From Oenanthe sinensis (lineage: Eukaryota > Streptophyta > Magnoliopsida > Apiales > Apiaceae): a DNA stretch of 64,000 nucleotides. Numbering within the stretch: position 1 is the first letter of the stretch; each line of letters begins with the position of its first letter. The notes under the pieces are model-generated. The model did no database searches. It was not told the origin of the DNA and saw only the letters and a list, made by a program, of their open reading frames with translations. This document shows, one piece after another, positions 23,028 to 34,189 of the stretch. A program made the position numbers and the translations under genes. The stretch is from contig JAPMAC010000197.1 of NCBI GenBank assembly GCA_028671895.1, forward strand, positions 2,671,001 through 2,735,000, in the 5' to 3' direction.

Positions 23028-23870
23028 CGATTCATCAAAGTCTGCATCAAAGTCTGCCTCATACTCTGATTCACTGCTCTCCTTAACCATCACAGCTTTA
23101 ACTTTTCTTGTTGAGACTTTGGAGATTTTTTCTTTTGGTTTTTCAACTTTTGTCTCAACATTCAAGGAAAAAGTCTTTGTCTTTCTACTCTTTTTGTTCC
23201 TCCTTTGTTGCAGTTTCAAGTCATGGGTTTTTAACTTGCCATAGACTTCATCTAGAGACATATCTTTTAGATCTGCTCTATCACTTATTAGTGAAGTCTG
23301 TAAATCCCATTCTTCAGGAAGATCTCTTAGAAATTTTGTGTTGGAATCTTCATTATCATATTCCTTGCCAACTAGAGCCAAGTCATTTAGTAGAGGTAAG
23401 AACCTGTCATAAGTATCAATAAGAGACTCATTATGTTTAGCCTCAAAGTATTCATATTCTTGTATAAGAACAAATCTCATGTTCTTTTTAATCTCTTTGG
23501 TTCCTTGACATTGAACCTCTAGTGCATCCCAGATTTCCTTGGTAGTCTTGGAAGCAATTACCCTGTTTGAAATCACAGAGTCAAGAATGTTATGTAAGAT
23601 GTTTCTCACCATTGCATCCTTGAGAACTTCCAGTTTCTCCCCAGTAGTCCACTCCTTTTTATCCTTCAGAATGTAGTACTCAAGGACTTGTTTTCCTTCC
23701 ACTACAATTGGTGGAACTAATTTTGTTGGTAGATATTGTCCTTCATTAATCCTGTTTAGATAGTTAGGATATGTGGCTTCCAAGAACATCATCATCTTTA
23801 CCCTCCGTATAGGGTATTCAGCTTTCTTCAGAATTGAGATCCTTATGCTTTCATACTTATTTCCAGACAT
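23028..23870 (-). pseudogene. gag: N-terminal Gag of element A, truncated by the CACTA insertion
   Basis: The ORF starts at ATG 23870 (MSGNKYESIRISILKK), 35 nt from the PBS. It covers a UBN2/DUF4219-type copia Gag: WDALEVQCQGTKEIKKN, YEYFEAKHNESLIDTYDRF, then FLRDLPEEWDL and LDEVYGKLKTHDL. It ends in a basic stretch and an acidic SSESEYEADFDADFDES tail at the CACTA border. Coding resumes at 19882. It is clearly homologous to Gag of element B (same MSGNK start and LEAT.P.YL.RI.EG pattern). Confidence 0.85.
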
Positions 23871-23904
23871 TGTTTTAAGATCTTTTAGGGTATGTAAACC
23901 GCCC

Positions 23905-23916
23905 GCTCTGATACCA
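23905..23916 (-). other. Primer-binding site (initiator tRNA-Met) of element A
   Basis: The plus strand reads GCTCTGATACCA, two bases inside the 5' LTR. The minus strand gives TGGTATCAGAGC. Confidence 0.9.
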
Positions 23917-23918
23917 AT

Positions 23919-24378
23919 TTTTACCCAGATAATGAATTATTATAGAAGGGGGTTGAATATAATAGTACCAAACACACAAGTATGTAAAAGAAATACTGCT
24001 TTGTATTAATTTTGATGAACTTAATACACAACTCTCTCAAGAAAAATAAAGTTTTTAAGAGCTGCTAGGTTATGAGAAAGATGATAACTAGAACGATACC
24101 TCAATGTAAACCTAATCTTGTATATATATAGTACACATCTACCTATCTATTTACAAAAAAAATAATGATCATTAAATACAGAAATATTATTTCCATCATT
24201 ATTTTCCTAAAAGATAGCTTCCAGAAAGGTAATTGTCTTCCATACAATCTCTTCCATTCTTATTTCCTGATTTCTCGATTTCTATCTGGTAAACTCTGTC
24301 GATTAACAAACTCTGATCAGCTTCTAATCTCTGATGACGTCAGCAATCTCTGACAACATCATTTCTTCATATCTAACA
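23919..24378 (-). repeat. 5' LTR of element A
   Basis: It pairs with 9401-9901. The terminal TG on the plus strand has mutated to TT (TTTTACCC against TGTTACCC), while the other end keeps ATATCTAACA. The target duplication TTCCA follows at 24379-24383. Confidence 0.9.
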
Positions 24379-24383
24379 TTCCA

Positions 24384-24916
24384 TTCTACTTTGGTCATAA
24401 TGATTTTATTTAGGTAGTTAACAATTCATTTTATATTACTACCATATGTGTTTTTATGTTTTAATATAATTTGATTCTAATTTCCAATCTTAATTTTTTT
24501 GTATAGTATTTTTTTTATTCTATGTTAGATTATATGCATATAAGTGTTAAAAGAATATTTATCAAAATCTTCATTCCTATTTTTTGTTATTTAACTTTTA
24601 TGTTGGAATGATATTAACTTTGCTAATTTATATGATGTTTCTAGCAAATATGTGTTATACTACTAAGGGAAATAATGTTTTGATTGATACCGGTTGCAAT
24701 TCAACTACAAATAATGAAATTGAGAAATTTTTAAAGGCTTTGATAATTCTGTTAATAATAGTACTCAAGTGTGAATTCCACATTGCCACTTTTTAAAGAA
24801 AAATGTAGATGCCCAATCATTCTTAACAAGAATAAATTGTCAATGAGAAGAATAAAAGCAATAAAGTTAACAACGACGTGTTGATAAACTAGTATCCCTA
24901 TGAGAGGTAATGAGAT
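24384..24916. other. AT-rich spacer without recognisable genes
   Basis: Between the element A target duplication and the start of the SWEET-bearing repeat. A 70-codon ORF at 24584-24796 matches nothing I know. I see no repeat borders. Confidence 0.5.
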
Positions 24917-25321
24917 TTTCTTTGAGGTGTTGTGAAACCTTGAAATGGGGTTGCTACTAAAAATGTGTTTGTTGAGAATCTTAATTTGTTGGCATAAGAT
25001 TTGATGGGTGGTGGAAGCCAAAGTGGAGTTAAAATTTGTGCAACCCCTGTTAATAACATATTTATTTTCAGTTACTATGATCTTGATCACTTAATAATGC
25101 CAACTTTAAATGAAATTGTATTACTTATTCACTGAATCGTTAATAATGCCAACTTTGACTGGAACTTATAATATTATGAAAAATAATTCGAAACTCTATA
25201 AATCAGATAAAACTTGATGGGTGTTTCTTTAATTTCCTGCTTACCGCCTGGTAAATTTTTTTCCTCTGGCTTTTTGGTGTGTGTACGCGTAGGTTGTGAT
25301 TATAATTTCTTTTGGTTATAG

Positions 25322-25575
25322 GTATGGCATGCCTATGATCTCGCCAAACAATATACCAGCTACGTTTGTTAATGGAATCAGTATTTTTTTCGAATTGTTC
25401 TATGTCCTTATTTTTTATCAAGTATACGACAGAAAATGAGAGGAAGAAGATGATTGTAGTTCTCTCTGTATGTCTCTTCTTTTTTGGATTTGTTGCGTTG
25501 ATGTCTCTATTCCCCCAGCATCAGCTTTGGCAGCGCAAGTTATTATGTGGCTTAGCCATGTGGATTTCATCCGTC
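25322..25575 (+). pseudogene. SWEET sugar-transporter exon fragment (left copy), frameshifted
   Basis: After an intron-like acceptor (TTATAG, 25316-25321) the translation reads YGMPMISPNN, then FVNGISIFFELFYVLIF. After a one-base insertion in the T run near 25410 it continues KMIVVLSVCLFFFGFVALMSLF and RKLLCGLA. This is the SWEET (MtN3/saliva) central region: the PNN loop, the NG motif, a transmembrane helix and the RKLxCGLA motif before the triple-helix repeat 2 (family knowledge). The rest of the gene is absent, so it is a captured or duplicated fragment. The hAT insertion lies directly after it. Confidence 0.7.
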
Positions 25576-25580
25576 ATAAT
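25573..25580. other. 8-bp target duplication of the hAT element (left)
   Basis: GTCATAAT occurs here and at 27849-27856, immediately outside the hAT ends. An 8-bp duplication is diagnostic for hAT elements. Confidence 0.9.
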
Positions 25581-26246
25581 TAGAGTTGAATAAAAAGACT
25601 GGGCTCAAAAAGCCTGTATGGCCTGACCCGTTAAAAAGCCCAGATAAAGTCTGCTTAGAGAAAGCCCGTCCTGGTTTTAACCTGGCCTGCAAGTCCTAAC
25701 AAGTCCTTGGATTTCTATTAAAAACCCGACCCGACCCGGCTTGCTAAAAAATCTTGCCATGGACCGGTCCAGATAAAAGAGTGGTCTTAAGCCCGGATAA
25801 AAACCTGATAGGCCTGGACAAAAGACTGGACAAAAGCCTGGGAAGGCCTGGTATATAAAAAGTATAAACTTATTATTATATATTATTACATGTACAATAA
25901 AGATGTGATTACTGATAAAATTAAGTACACCTAACACCACTACTCCACTAGTCGTCTAGTCCACTACTATATCTATTATCTATTACATAAACTATGATAC
26001 AAAAAACACAAAATAATTCTTCATGTGCTCAATTGCTCATTCATGTCCTAACTCCCAAGAGTCTCAACTCAACGGTCTTTAATTTAACAGCTTTAGGCTT
26101 TAATCTTTATGTCTAATAATACACCAACTCAACAGTCTCAACACAGAAAAAACACAACTCCCTGTGAGAATTTTTTATATATCATAATCATGTATGCCTC
26201 CAATCTCCGATTCTCCATAATTGCTTGATTTTGTTATTATCCAATT

Positions 26247-26507
26247 ATGGCCGCAATGGCTCGTGATTTTCTAACTGTTCAAGCTAGTACCGTAGCTTCG
26301 GAATCAGCCTTTTCTTTCAGTGATCGAGTTCTAAATGAAAGAAGGAGTTCCCTAAGTCCACAATCATTGGAATTTTGCATATGCTACAAAGATCATTTAG
26401 ACGCAGAAAGGAGGCAACAAGACACTGAATCAATTGAAGAAAGCTCAGAAGAAATTGAAAAAGAAATCTGGGAATATGACGAAGATCAAGATGAAAATCA
26501 AGTTTAA
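26247..26507 (+). pseudogene. hAT transposase C-terminal dimerisation domain fragment
   Basis: The peptide contains MARDFLTV, STVASESAFSFSDRVLNERRSSLSP and the LEFCICYKDHL segment, the classical hATC dimerisation motif near the C-terminus of plant hAT transposases. An acidic tail ends at a stop at 26507. It appears to begin at an exon border. The preceding catalytic DDE part is not present within the element, so this is a 3' remnant. Confidence 0.85.
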
Positions 26508-26659
26508 AAGAGACTTCAGAAAACTGATAGGAATCGTTCACTAGCAGTCTGTCACAATGGCAGTGGTACTGGCCACTACACATTTATACAACAGCAATAC
26601 TTGACTCAATTTCTCCGGACATTATAACTTACAATGTTAATTTTAAATATTCCAACCAC

Positions 26660-26960
26660 CATATTTGTTTCTCTATAAATGCAATACCACAATTTAATCT
26701 TTCATCACTCATTCACTCCTTTTCATTTCAAATCAATAAATATACTCTTCTTATATTTTTAATTTGTAATGGATAACGTACATTATGAAATTGTTGAACA
26801 TTCATATTCAGCTCCGTGTTGGAACCATCTTCAAAAAGTGAAGCTCGAAAATGGCACATTCAAGGCAAGATGCACTAATTGCGGAAGCCTTTTCGAAATT
26901 GGTGGAAATCTAATACTTGCAAGACATATCAATTATTTTCGAAGAAATTTGGGTATATGA
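26660..26960 (+). pseudogene. Promoter plus BED-type N-terminal fragment of a hAT transposase
   Basis: A TATAAA box (26674-26679) precedes ATG 26769 by about 95 bases with a plausible leader. The 63-codon ORF contains WNHLQKVKLENGTFKARCTNCGSLF, a BED-zinc-finger start (aromatic W, Cys-x2-Cys), and ends early after the partial finger (RHI). This is the 5' end of a hAT transposase gene, yet it lies 3' of the dimerisation-domain fragment. Gene order is therefore permuted. Confidence 0.65.
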
Positions 26961-28531
26961 AGAATTTCAAGATAAATTTAAATTTGAAGCATTTTTTATT
27001 TTGTGTAAGCCAGTAGTTGTTTGTTATATTTGCATTTGTGATTCTGTCTACTAAGTACTGTACTACCCAATGTTTAAGAATAAATTGTATGACTTTCTTT
27101 TATTTATATCTTAATATCTAATTCCAGATTATTAAAAAATTACATACCTACTGTTATAATTATTCAAAGTTCATTATCCAAAATCCAAACCATTAAAAAA
27201 TTACTATAAAGTATAAACTGATAGTATAAACTGATGGTCACTAAATTCAGTAAAAATATAACAAGGAAACAAAAAATTAAAAAATGTTATTAAATTTTAA
27301 AAGATTAAGTAATTTACCTTAATAAGTTACGAATTCCAATTTCCACCATGTTCATCAAATCTTCATGTACTATGTTCTTCTTATAATTTCAATCAAGTTC
27401 AATTATCTTGTATTGTGTCGCCATCATCGTTGAAGTGTAGCTGTAATTGACTCATAATCATCGACCCATCGGCCCATCGTCGTGATTCACTGTCGTCGTC
27501 GGACTTGCTGTCGTCGGTGATGTCCTCGCCGTTAGATTCTTCTCAAGTCTCAAGTCTCACAGTCACAGATCTATAATTCTATATAATATATGTATGTATA
27601 TACATTATGTCTGTAATGAATTAGTACTTAGTAGCTTTTTCTTTTTTTTTACAAGCCCAGTCAAAGCCGGGGTCAAAGCCCGGTTAAGATCGGCCTGGCC
27701 TGTCAGGCTGAAGTAGTCCTCTTTTTTTTATAAAAAATCCGGCCCGGCCCGGTAATAGAAAAATCCCGATCCAGACTTTTTAGAAAAAGCCCAGTCTTTT
27801 TAAAGACCGGTCCCAGGCCTAGTAGGCCAGGCCTTTTGTTCAGGTCTAGTCATAATGTAGTTTTGTGTTTTTTATGAAATTGTACGTAAGAACAACAATG
27901 AGCCTATGAAGTAGTTTTGTTGATGAAATTTAATTAATAGTTGTACTTTAAATAAATTATATGACTCATAAGTTTACGTGTTTAGACAAGGTATTTTAAA
28001 TAATATTTTAATATTCAAATTATATATTTAATATATTAAACCTATTCAAACTTTTATAAATAGATATAAAATTATTTTATTTTTTTGAATAACTAGATTG
28101 GAAATTCTTGATTTAATATTTTTCTTAGATTGAACTAATTATTCAAAGAAAATCGTCTTATTAGAATAAAAGGAAGTCCAAAAAATAGTATATAATTTTT
28201 TTTAACTTATTGATGGTGGTGTCGTCCCGCATCACCTTCATTATTTTATTGATATTTAATATGAAATTTTGGTAGAGTTGAGAATTTATATTATTATATT
28301 TAATATATTCTTTTATTTTATACTAGTATTTTTGCATGCGGTGATTGGACCTTTATTATATTAAGTTCTATAAAAAAAAGTTGTCAATGAATCAATTAAA
28401 TATCTATTTTAAATGACATTAAAATTGTTATTTAATTAAATTATTTGTTATACTCTTTTCTAACAAAAAATATAAATAATAATGAGGACTTTATTGGGTT
28501 CATTAAAATTTATTGAGACCATAACAACACA

Positions 28532-28731
28532 TATCGATGGGTTGGTGTTTTTGTAACATGAAACATCTTTGGCCTGCTCGTATTCACTGCTGCTGGTACG
28601 TTTTTAATGAACAATTCGTCATTTTTTCTTTTATTTTTGTCAGGAGAAACTTTAATGTGGATGATTTATACCAAAATACAATCCCGTTAAAATGGAGTCC
28701 TTTCATTCAAGAAAGTTTATCATCTAACTAA
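28532..28731 (+). other. Possible two-exon gene fragment of unknown origin
   Basis: The ORF from 28537 runs into a GTACGT-type donor at about 28595. A TTTTGTCAG acceptor at about 28641 restores the same frame (Trp codon split TG/G) and leads to PLKWSPFIQESLSSN and a stop at 28731. I do not recognise the protein. It could equally be a chance ORF next to splice-like sites. Confidence 0.3.
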
Positions 28732-28739
28732 AAGACACA

Positions 28740-29267
28740 CAAGATGTCTCTGGATATTTAAACAATAAAATTTTAATGTCTGAATATAGAACACCTGCAA
28801 TGAAAATTTTAAAAAATAATTAATACCGCATCAAATTTCAAAAAAAAAAATTAATACCGCATGAAACAAGGAAAATGTAAGTAAAAATATATTACAAAAA
28901 ATATATAAAGTAATATTATTATACAAAAATAAATTAAATATCAAGAAGAAGAAATCTAACCAAAGGGTATACCTAAAATAACATATAATAATAAACATAT
29001 TTTAGGCAAATATATAAAATTAATAGATTATTGATATAAATTATATCTGAAAAGAAATATAAAAAAATAAATAAATAATAGCCATTTATTATGTGATGTT
29101 CGTCCAAATATCATTCAAAATCTTGTTAACACTAAAAAATTAAATTAAAAAATAAACTCTTTAATTAGACACATAAATCATAATAATATACTAAAATAAA
29201 ATGAATACTTATAAATTAAAATGCTAAATAACTACCAACATTAATATGAATTATAAAAGCGTAGTTA
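28740..29267. other. AT-rich spacer without recognisable genes
   Basis: Very AT-rich with A-runs, directly left of element B. No coding or repeat structure is visible. Its continuation on the other side of B is 55840 onward. Confidence 0.5.
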
Positions 29268-29272
29268 ATGCT
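29268..29272. other. Target-site duplication of element B (left copy)
   Basis: ATGCT is here and at 55835-55839, exactly outside the two LTRs 26.5 kb apart. Confidence 0.9.
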
Positions 29273-30064
29273 TGTTTTCCCAGTTGCACAAGTAGAAGGG
29301 GGGTTGAATACTTGTGTGTCTTTTCTACCTGATTTAAAATCAACTCAATAGCAATAAATAGATATGAATTCAGAACAAAGATCAAACACAAAGATATGAA
29401 TAAGTACTGTTTGTATTATTGATTTGTAAATACAAAACTCTCCTAGGGTGTACACAAACCCTAGCAGCTTCTCTGTATTTATCACAGCAACTCTCTCTAT
29501 TTCTATGCACTCACAAAATTCCACTCAGACAAATTTTGCTTCGACTTTTCCACACCTTTACAATTAGGTTACATAGCGTTTATATAGAGAGCTACCTATC
29601 AGCTAATAACAGAAAGATAAATTACAATAGGAATAGAATTCCTAATTATTAGTTGACAGTTTCCTCCTGCAATTCTTCTTCCTTGTTTTTATAGCATATC
29701 TGCAATATCTTTTGCTTTATCTTCGAAGACTTCCCTTATCTGTGATCATCTTCCAAATTTAGCTTTTACTTTATAGACTCTGAATTCTTCAGACTCTGTC
29801 AGACTATAGACTCTGAACATTTGTAGACTCTGACAGATCTTAGACTCCGATAGTCTATAGACTCTGATCACCTTCCAGACTCTGATCTTCATGCAGACTC
29901 TGAATTTACTTTCTGCAGAAATTCTTCTAAGTACAAGTAACTTGAGTATTGACTACCTAGACTCTGATTATACATTTTAGAGACTAGAAAGATATATTGC
30001 AAATAAACTAAGCTAACTTCTGTTCTAGTATTTTATACATCATCAAATGAATATATTTCTAACA
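29273..30064 (-). repeat. 3' LTR of element B (792 bp)
   Basis: The plus strand reads TGTTTTCCCAG...TTTCTAACA. The ORF 29419-29652 has a counterpart in the other LTR (about 55144-55389) and is not coding. U3 carries eight exact AGACTCTG copies. Confidence 0.95.
29775..29967. promoter_or_regulatory. AGACTCTG motif array in U3 of the element B 3' LTR
   Basis: Eight exact AGACTCTG copies and one AGACTCCG lie within 193 bp, about 100 to 290 bp from the LTR start in element orientation. The same array, one 33-bp unit longer, lies in the other LTR at 55512-55737. Probable promoter or enhancer-like region (inference). Confidence 0.6.
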
Positions 30065-30080
30065 ATCTCCCCCTATTTAT
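30065..30080 (-). other. Polypurine tract of element B
   Basis: The minus strand reads AAATAGGGGGAGAT directly before TGTTAG at the LTR start. Confidence 0.85.
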
Positions 30081-30189
30081 GCTTTATAAAATGTAAACAT
30101 AAATCCAGGTTTGATGATGTCAAAACTAAAGAATAAAACACCTAGTCTAGAACAGTATGAAAGAATTATAAAGGAAAAAGAATTACTTC

Positions 30190-33100
30190 TTAATTGATCT
30201 TTTCAAAGGCTGGATTATTCTTCAAAAATGAATTGAGCATATTGTCCTCCACAATTGCAAGAGCTTCACCAAAATATGTCTTCAATTTCTTCATATCTTC
30301 ATTTGAACATTTGATCTGACAGTAAGCTGCTCTCAGATCATTTGCACTGCTTTCTTGATCTTTCAAGTCCTTCAACATTAGAACACTAACTTTCTCACTC
30401 ATAGGCTGAAACCCAAAGTAATGACCCACACCTTCTTGAAATTTAATCTGTTTTTCTTCCAATGGCAAGACTTGATCATTTCCCTCAGTATCAACATATT
30501 TTAAGGAAAATTTGCCCATTTGTCGATTTGCCTGTTTGTGCAAAGTCAGCTTTCTATCAATCTCCTTGAACCATTTGTGTGTGACAGCCTCTTTTCTCTT
30601 GTTAAGTTCATAAGCAATTTGAAGGAGAAATCTAATATACTGCAATTCCTCAGCCTGTTTGAAAAATATGAAGTTTGATTGACTAATCCATCTAACTGAT
30701 CCACCTTCTAGAAAATAAACCAGCATCTCATACTTCACCTTTTCTGTACCTCCCTATCCTCCTTGCATCTTTCTTTCATAAATATTATAAAAAATTTGAG
30801 CAGACACCACTTTATTTAAATGCTTCTATGTGATCTTCTCAAACTGCCTATATGTCAAGGATTGAGGATCCCTGGTTAGAGTAGATGTTCTGTCAATGTC
30901 AGATTCTTCAAAACCTCCAAGGCCTGTCTTCTTTTTAGCTCTAAGTTGCAGATTTGATTGACTGCACTTCCAGTATGAAGGTTCTTGAGTTTCATCAGAG
31001 TCTGTTTTCTTTCTTTTTTTATCAGAGTCTGACTTAGACTCTGATTTCCCATATCCAGTCCCTGACTGATGTGGTTGAGATTTGGATAATGCAGCCACTC
31101 CAGAATGCTTGAGTGATACATCACTAGGACCCCTAGGACCATGAGAACTATTTCCATCATCACCATCTCTCCTCCTTTTAACTCCCCTTTTATCATCCCT
31201 GCATGAATCATCCTTATTTTTCATAGAGGAAGATTCACCTCTCTTCTCCCCCTTTTTGACATCATCAGAACTAGTAACAGCCAACAAAATTTGTTCAAGA
31301 ATGGCGGAGATATTGGCCTGTGCTGCAATGACAGAATCAACCTTGGTGGTTAAATAAGAGACTGTTGATTGGAGAGAAGCTTGAGTAGAGGTGATAGCAG
31401 CAAGAGCATCCTTGAAAGCAACCTCTTTCGATAATTGAACTGAGTGAACTCTATCAAATTTGGTACTAAGCAGAGAAGTAGTATTGTCAACACCAGTAAG
31501 TTTGGTTTGAATATGAGAGATGTCTTTGACCACAGTAGCCAATTGTTTAGCAACATTCTCTGTCTCAACTTTAACATCCCCATCCAGATCTTGATCCTCT
31601 TCACCAGGGTAGTGACCATGTTCCTGAAGATAAGATTTTTTTTAAAAAGCTTTCAGTCTCTCAGACTGATGAATAGCCAGAACACATGCAAAAGAATCTT
31701 TATCAGTGAAGCCCCTTTTCTGGGCAGACTCCCAGGACTGAGGAAAGACTTGATCAAAATAGACAAAATAAGGTTGAACTTGATCATCATCTTCAGAAGT
31801 GCACTCCTCAGCAACAGGCTCAAGGGATGTAAGAGGAAGTGTAGACTCTGGTGGTGTAGACTCTGAAACTGTAAGTGAGACTATAGACCATGACTCCTCC
31901 TGAGAGTGATCAGAGACTGTAGACTCTGGAAGTCGAGCTCTAATAGGCATGATCAAAAGTGGTTCTTCTGACTTCAAAGCTGCAACCTCGGGCAAATTGA
32001 GAGGGTCATCCACCAAAGCCTCCATGACTCTATCTGCTCTCCTTGCTAGAGAATCCACCAGATGATGTTGTGATCTCTGAGTAAATGACTTCTGAGCAGC
32101 AAGAGCCTCCTCCTTGTTACCAATCTGCACAATCAAACAAAGTGAATTTTCATCCATCCCCTGCTCCAACTCATTGGACCAACTCTTTGGAAAATCTTGA
32201 TCCCAATAAGTAAAGCTAGGTTCAGGATACCCTAATCTCTCAGTCTCACAGTGGGGTTGGACACCCACTTTCTCAATCTCACTCAGGCTCTCTACAGCCT
32301 TTTCTACCTCTCCTTTTGCCTGGACCAGTGCCAGCCTCTCAGATATTTTTTCACTCATTTGGAAAGGTGCACTCATGAATCCTACAGAAGAGCGGTTGAG
32401 AGATAAAGAGTGTACTTCAATACCTGAACCACCTTGATGGAGGGGAACCCCTTCAAAAGTCTGAAGGCTAGGGGTTTCCACCAAGGGGTGAGCAACAACA
32501 GATTCTGAACCCTTACTATCATCTTCTTTCTTTTCAGAGTTTGTTGGCTCCAGTATTCCAGTCTCAGGGTCTACTCTAGACTCTGACTGCTTCAGTAGGA
32601 CTTCATGAGAAGCCAAAGTCTGAGTGTCACCATCTTGGACTGTTTGTGCATGAGACTCCCCCTCAAGGTGGATAGACTCTGATAGACAAGGATGGAAAAG
32701 TACTTCTTGAGCATCCATCAGAGTCTGTCCTCCCATATCACTGGGGTTCTCATCAGTAATTTGTTGAGTTGCCAAGAAAGGCCTTACAGCATACTCCACT
32801 GCCCCACTATCATCCAACCTCTGACTAGGTGATTCTTGTGTGGGTGAGGCACTTTGAGCATCTTTATCACTAGTCACCACTGGTGCACTAGTCCCATCCT
32901 CCAACTGCCTAGCATCACCTGCTACCTCCTGTGGTTCTACCATAGTTAATGCATCCAAGTGTCCATTGAGAAAGATCCTGGCATGGAGTGTATAGATGGC
33001 CTGGGCAAAAGTCATGTGAAAGGAATCCTGCAGTTCCCTTGCTAGTTTCTAATAATATGAGCCCTTGAGTTGTTCCAATATACTTTCATAGGTTGGATAG

Positions 33101-34184
33101 ATGTATTTGTTGGCCACCTTTCCTACATTTTGGACAAGAAAATTAACCACCTTTCTTGAAAGAGGCTGAATGGTAGAAATCCAATCAATAGTTGTCATGT
33201 AGGTAATTCCTTGATCCCAAATTGCTTCATAGTCAAAAACTGGTTGCTCAATCTCAGTTTCCAACTCAGCAACAAACTCTGATTCTCTCCTTTTGTAGAT
33301 CCTAAGCTTTTTAGGCTTCTTTGTGATTTATTGTTCAGAGTCTGGCACTCCTAGTGCTTTGAGAACTTCAGTTGTTCTGCATTATATGAGCCCAACTGCT
33401 TTTTTCTTGTAATGAAGAGTTGAATAGGTAGCTGTATAAGTTTTTGACCACATCCTGTACAGACAATTGTAGCTTCTGTTCCATTCTCTTCCTTAGGGTC
33501 TCATAGGTTGAAAGAAAATCCAAGACTTGAGATTTAGTTTGATATTGTTCTGGATCTTCTACTGATTCCACCAAAGGATATAGGAACATCACACCTCATC
33601 ACTTGGAGTAAGGATTTCAACAATAAGACATGAGGCTGCATCCAATGGCATTCCTTCCCAAAATGTCTCATGATCCGAGTCTAAAGGCAGTCTAGACTCT
33701 GACTCAACATTAGACTCTGGTTCAGGTAATTTCTTGCTTTCAGAGTCTGGCCCTGCAGGAGCCTTGGGAGCATCTATTTCCTAAAAAACAGGGTTAGTAA
33801 TAGTAGTAGGCTTGTGTGTGTGTGTGTAGAATAAACCTTCCTTAACCTTCTGTATTTTTGAGCAAAAGATTTCTTAGGAGATGCAGTTCGAGCATCCTGA
33901 GGTGCATTCCTAGGTTGGTCAGAGTCTGTAGCCTTTTCAGAGACTACAGACTTGGCTTGATGGGTAGAATCAAGTGTATCATGACCTTCCTTTAACAAAG
34001 AAAGTCATTCAACAACTTGCTTCTCTAGAGGGTTGAGCTCCTCATCACTGTGCTCATCTATAAGCCTTGTTTGAATCAACTTTCTCCTCTTTACAACTGG
34101 TGCCTGTTGAGAGACACCAGAAGTTGGTTTCTTTTTGGATTTTAGTTTTGAAGATTATTTCTTTGAAGGTGATTGGGTGACTTG
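30190..34184 (-). pseudogene. Third ORF of element B, C-terminal part (downstream of element C)
   Basis: The frame continues from 47966 after removing element C and one GGTAG copy (frames match). Pieces: 33998-33774, 33592-33368, 33264-33049, 33015-31642 (457 aa), 31542-30826 (238 aa) and 30738-30190 (182 aa). The 457-aa piece is Ser/Glu-rich. It contains two copies of a ~40-aa module with Y-x-DQ-x-FP-x-SW (near 32210-32090 and 31780-31660). The 238-aa piece begins with heptad-like repeats (probable coiled coil), then a basic KKRKK cluster. No membrane segment or signal peptide is evident. Function unknown; positional counterpart of the Sirevirus env-like ORF, but without env features. Confidence 0.6.
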
Positions 34185-34189
34185 GGTAG
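34185..34189. other. Target-site duplication of element C (left copy)
   Basis: GGTAG here and at 47961-47965 brackets element C inside the third ORF of element B. Confidence 0.9.

Larger units (their letters stand above)
9401..24378 (-). mobile_element. Element A: Sirevirus-like Ty1/copia retrotransposon with third ORF, split by a CACTA transposon
   Basis: LTRs at 9401-9901 and 23919-24378 are flanked by the 5-bp duplication TTCCA. Minus-strand order is PBS, gag, zinc knuckles, protease, GAG-pre-integrase, integrase, RT, RNase H, third ORF, PPT, LTR. Integrase before RT makes it Ty1/copia. The long gag with several zinc knuckles and the extra ORF after pol suggest the Sirevirus (SIRE/Maximus) lineage (inference from family architecture). 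Removing the 3.1-kb CACTA leaves about 11.8 kb. LTRs differ by roughly 6-8% plus indels, and many stops and frameshifts are present, so it is the oldest of the retroelements with paired LTRs here and cannot move on its own. Confidence 0.9.
25581..27848 (+). mobile_element. hAT transposon (non-autonomous, rearranged)
   Basis: The left end TAGAGTTGAATAAAAAG and the inverted right end TAGACCTGAACAAAAGG form imperfect TIRs, flanked by the perfect 8-bp duplication GTCATAAT. Both ends are followed by dense GGCCTG / CCCGG / AGCCCG subterminal motifs (25600-25860 and 27650-27840). Inside are a hAT dimerisation-domain exon and a BED-like N-terminus in the wrong order. The paralogous locus at about 58573 lacks it and serves as an empty site. 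Confidence 0.9.
24917..28531 (+). repeat. Left copy of a ~1.35-kb dispersed duplication carrying a SWEET exon (interrupted by a hAT element)
   Basis: Starting at GAGGTGTTGTGAAA and ending at AACAACACA, this matches 57934-59264 with moderate divergence once the 2.27-kb hAT element is removed. It includes intron sequence, one SWEET exon (25322 onward) and about 680 bp of AT-rich 3' sequence. Beyond both borders the two loci are unrelated by eye. Confidence 0.75.

Noticed and set aside
23905..23916. tRNA-Met-like sequence
   Set aside because: Only 12 bases complementary to the tRNA 3' end. These are primer-binding sites (also at 4335, 46718 and 54997), not tRNA genes.
24584..24796. ORF with VLIDTGCNSTT resembling an aspartic protease active site
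   Set aside because: Only 70 codons in AT-rich spacer, with no flanking protease or Gag features. Chance match.
29419..29652. ORF repeated at 55144-55389
   Set aside because: LTR sequence of element B in both cases, not a gene.
30190..34184. Envelope gene in the third ORF
   Set aside because: No signal peptide, transmembrane helix or glycosylation-rich ectodomain pattern visible. Called third ORF only.
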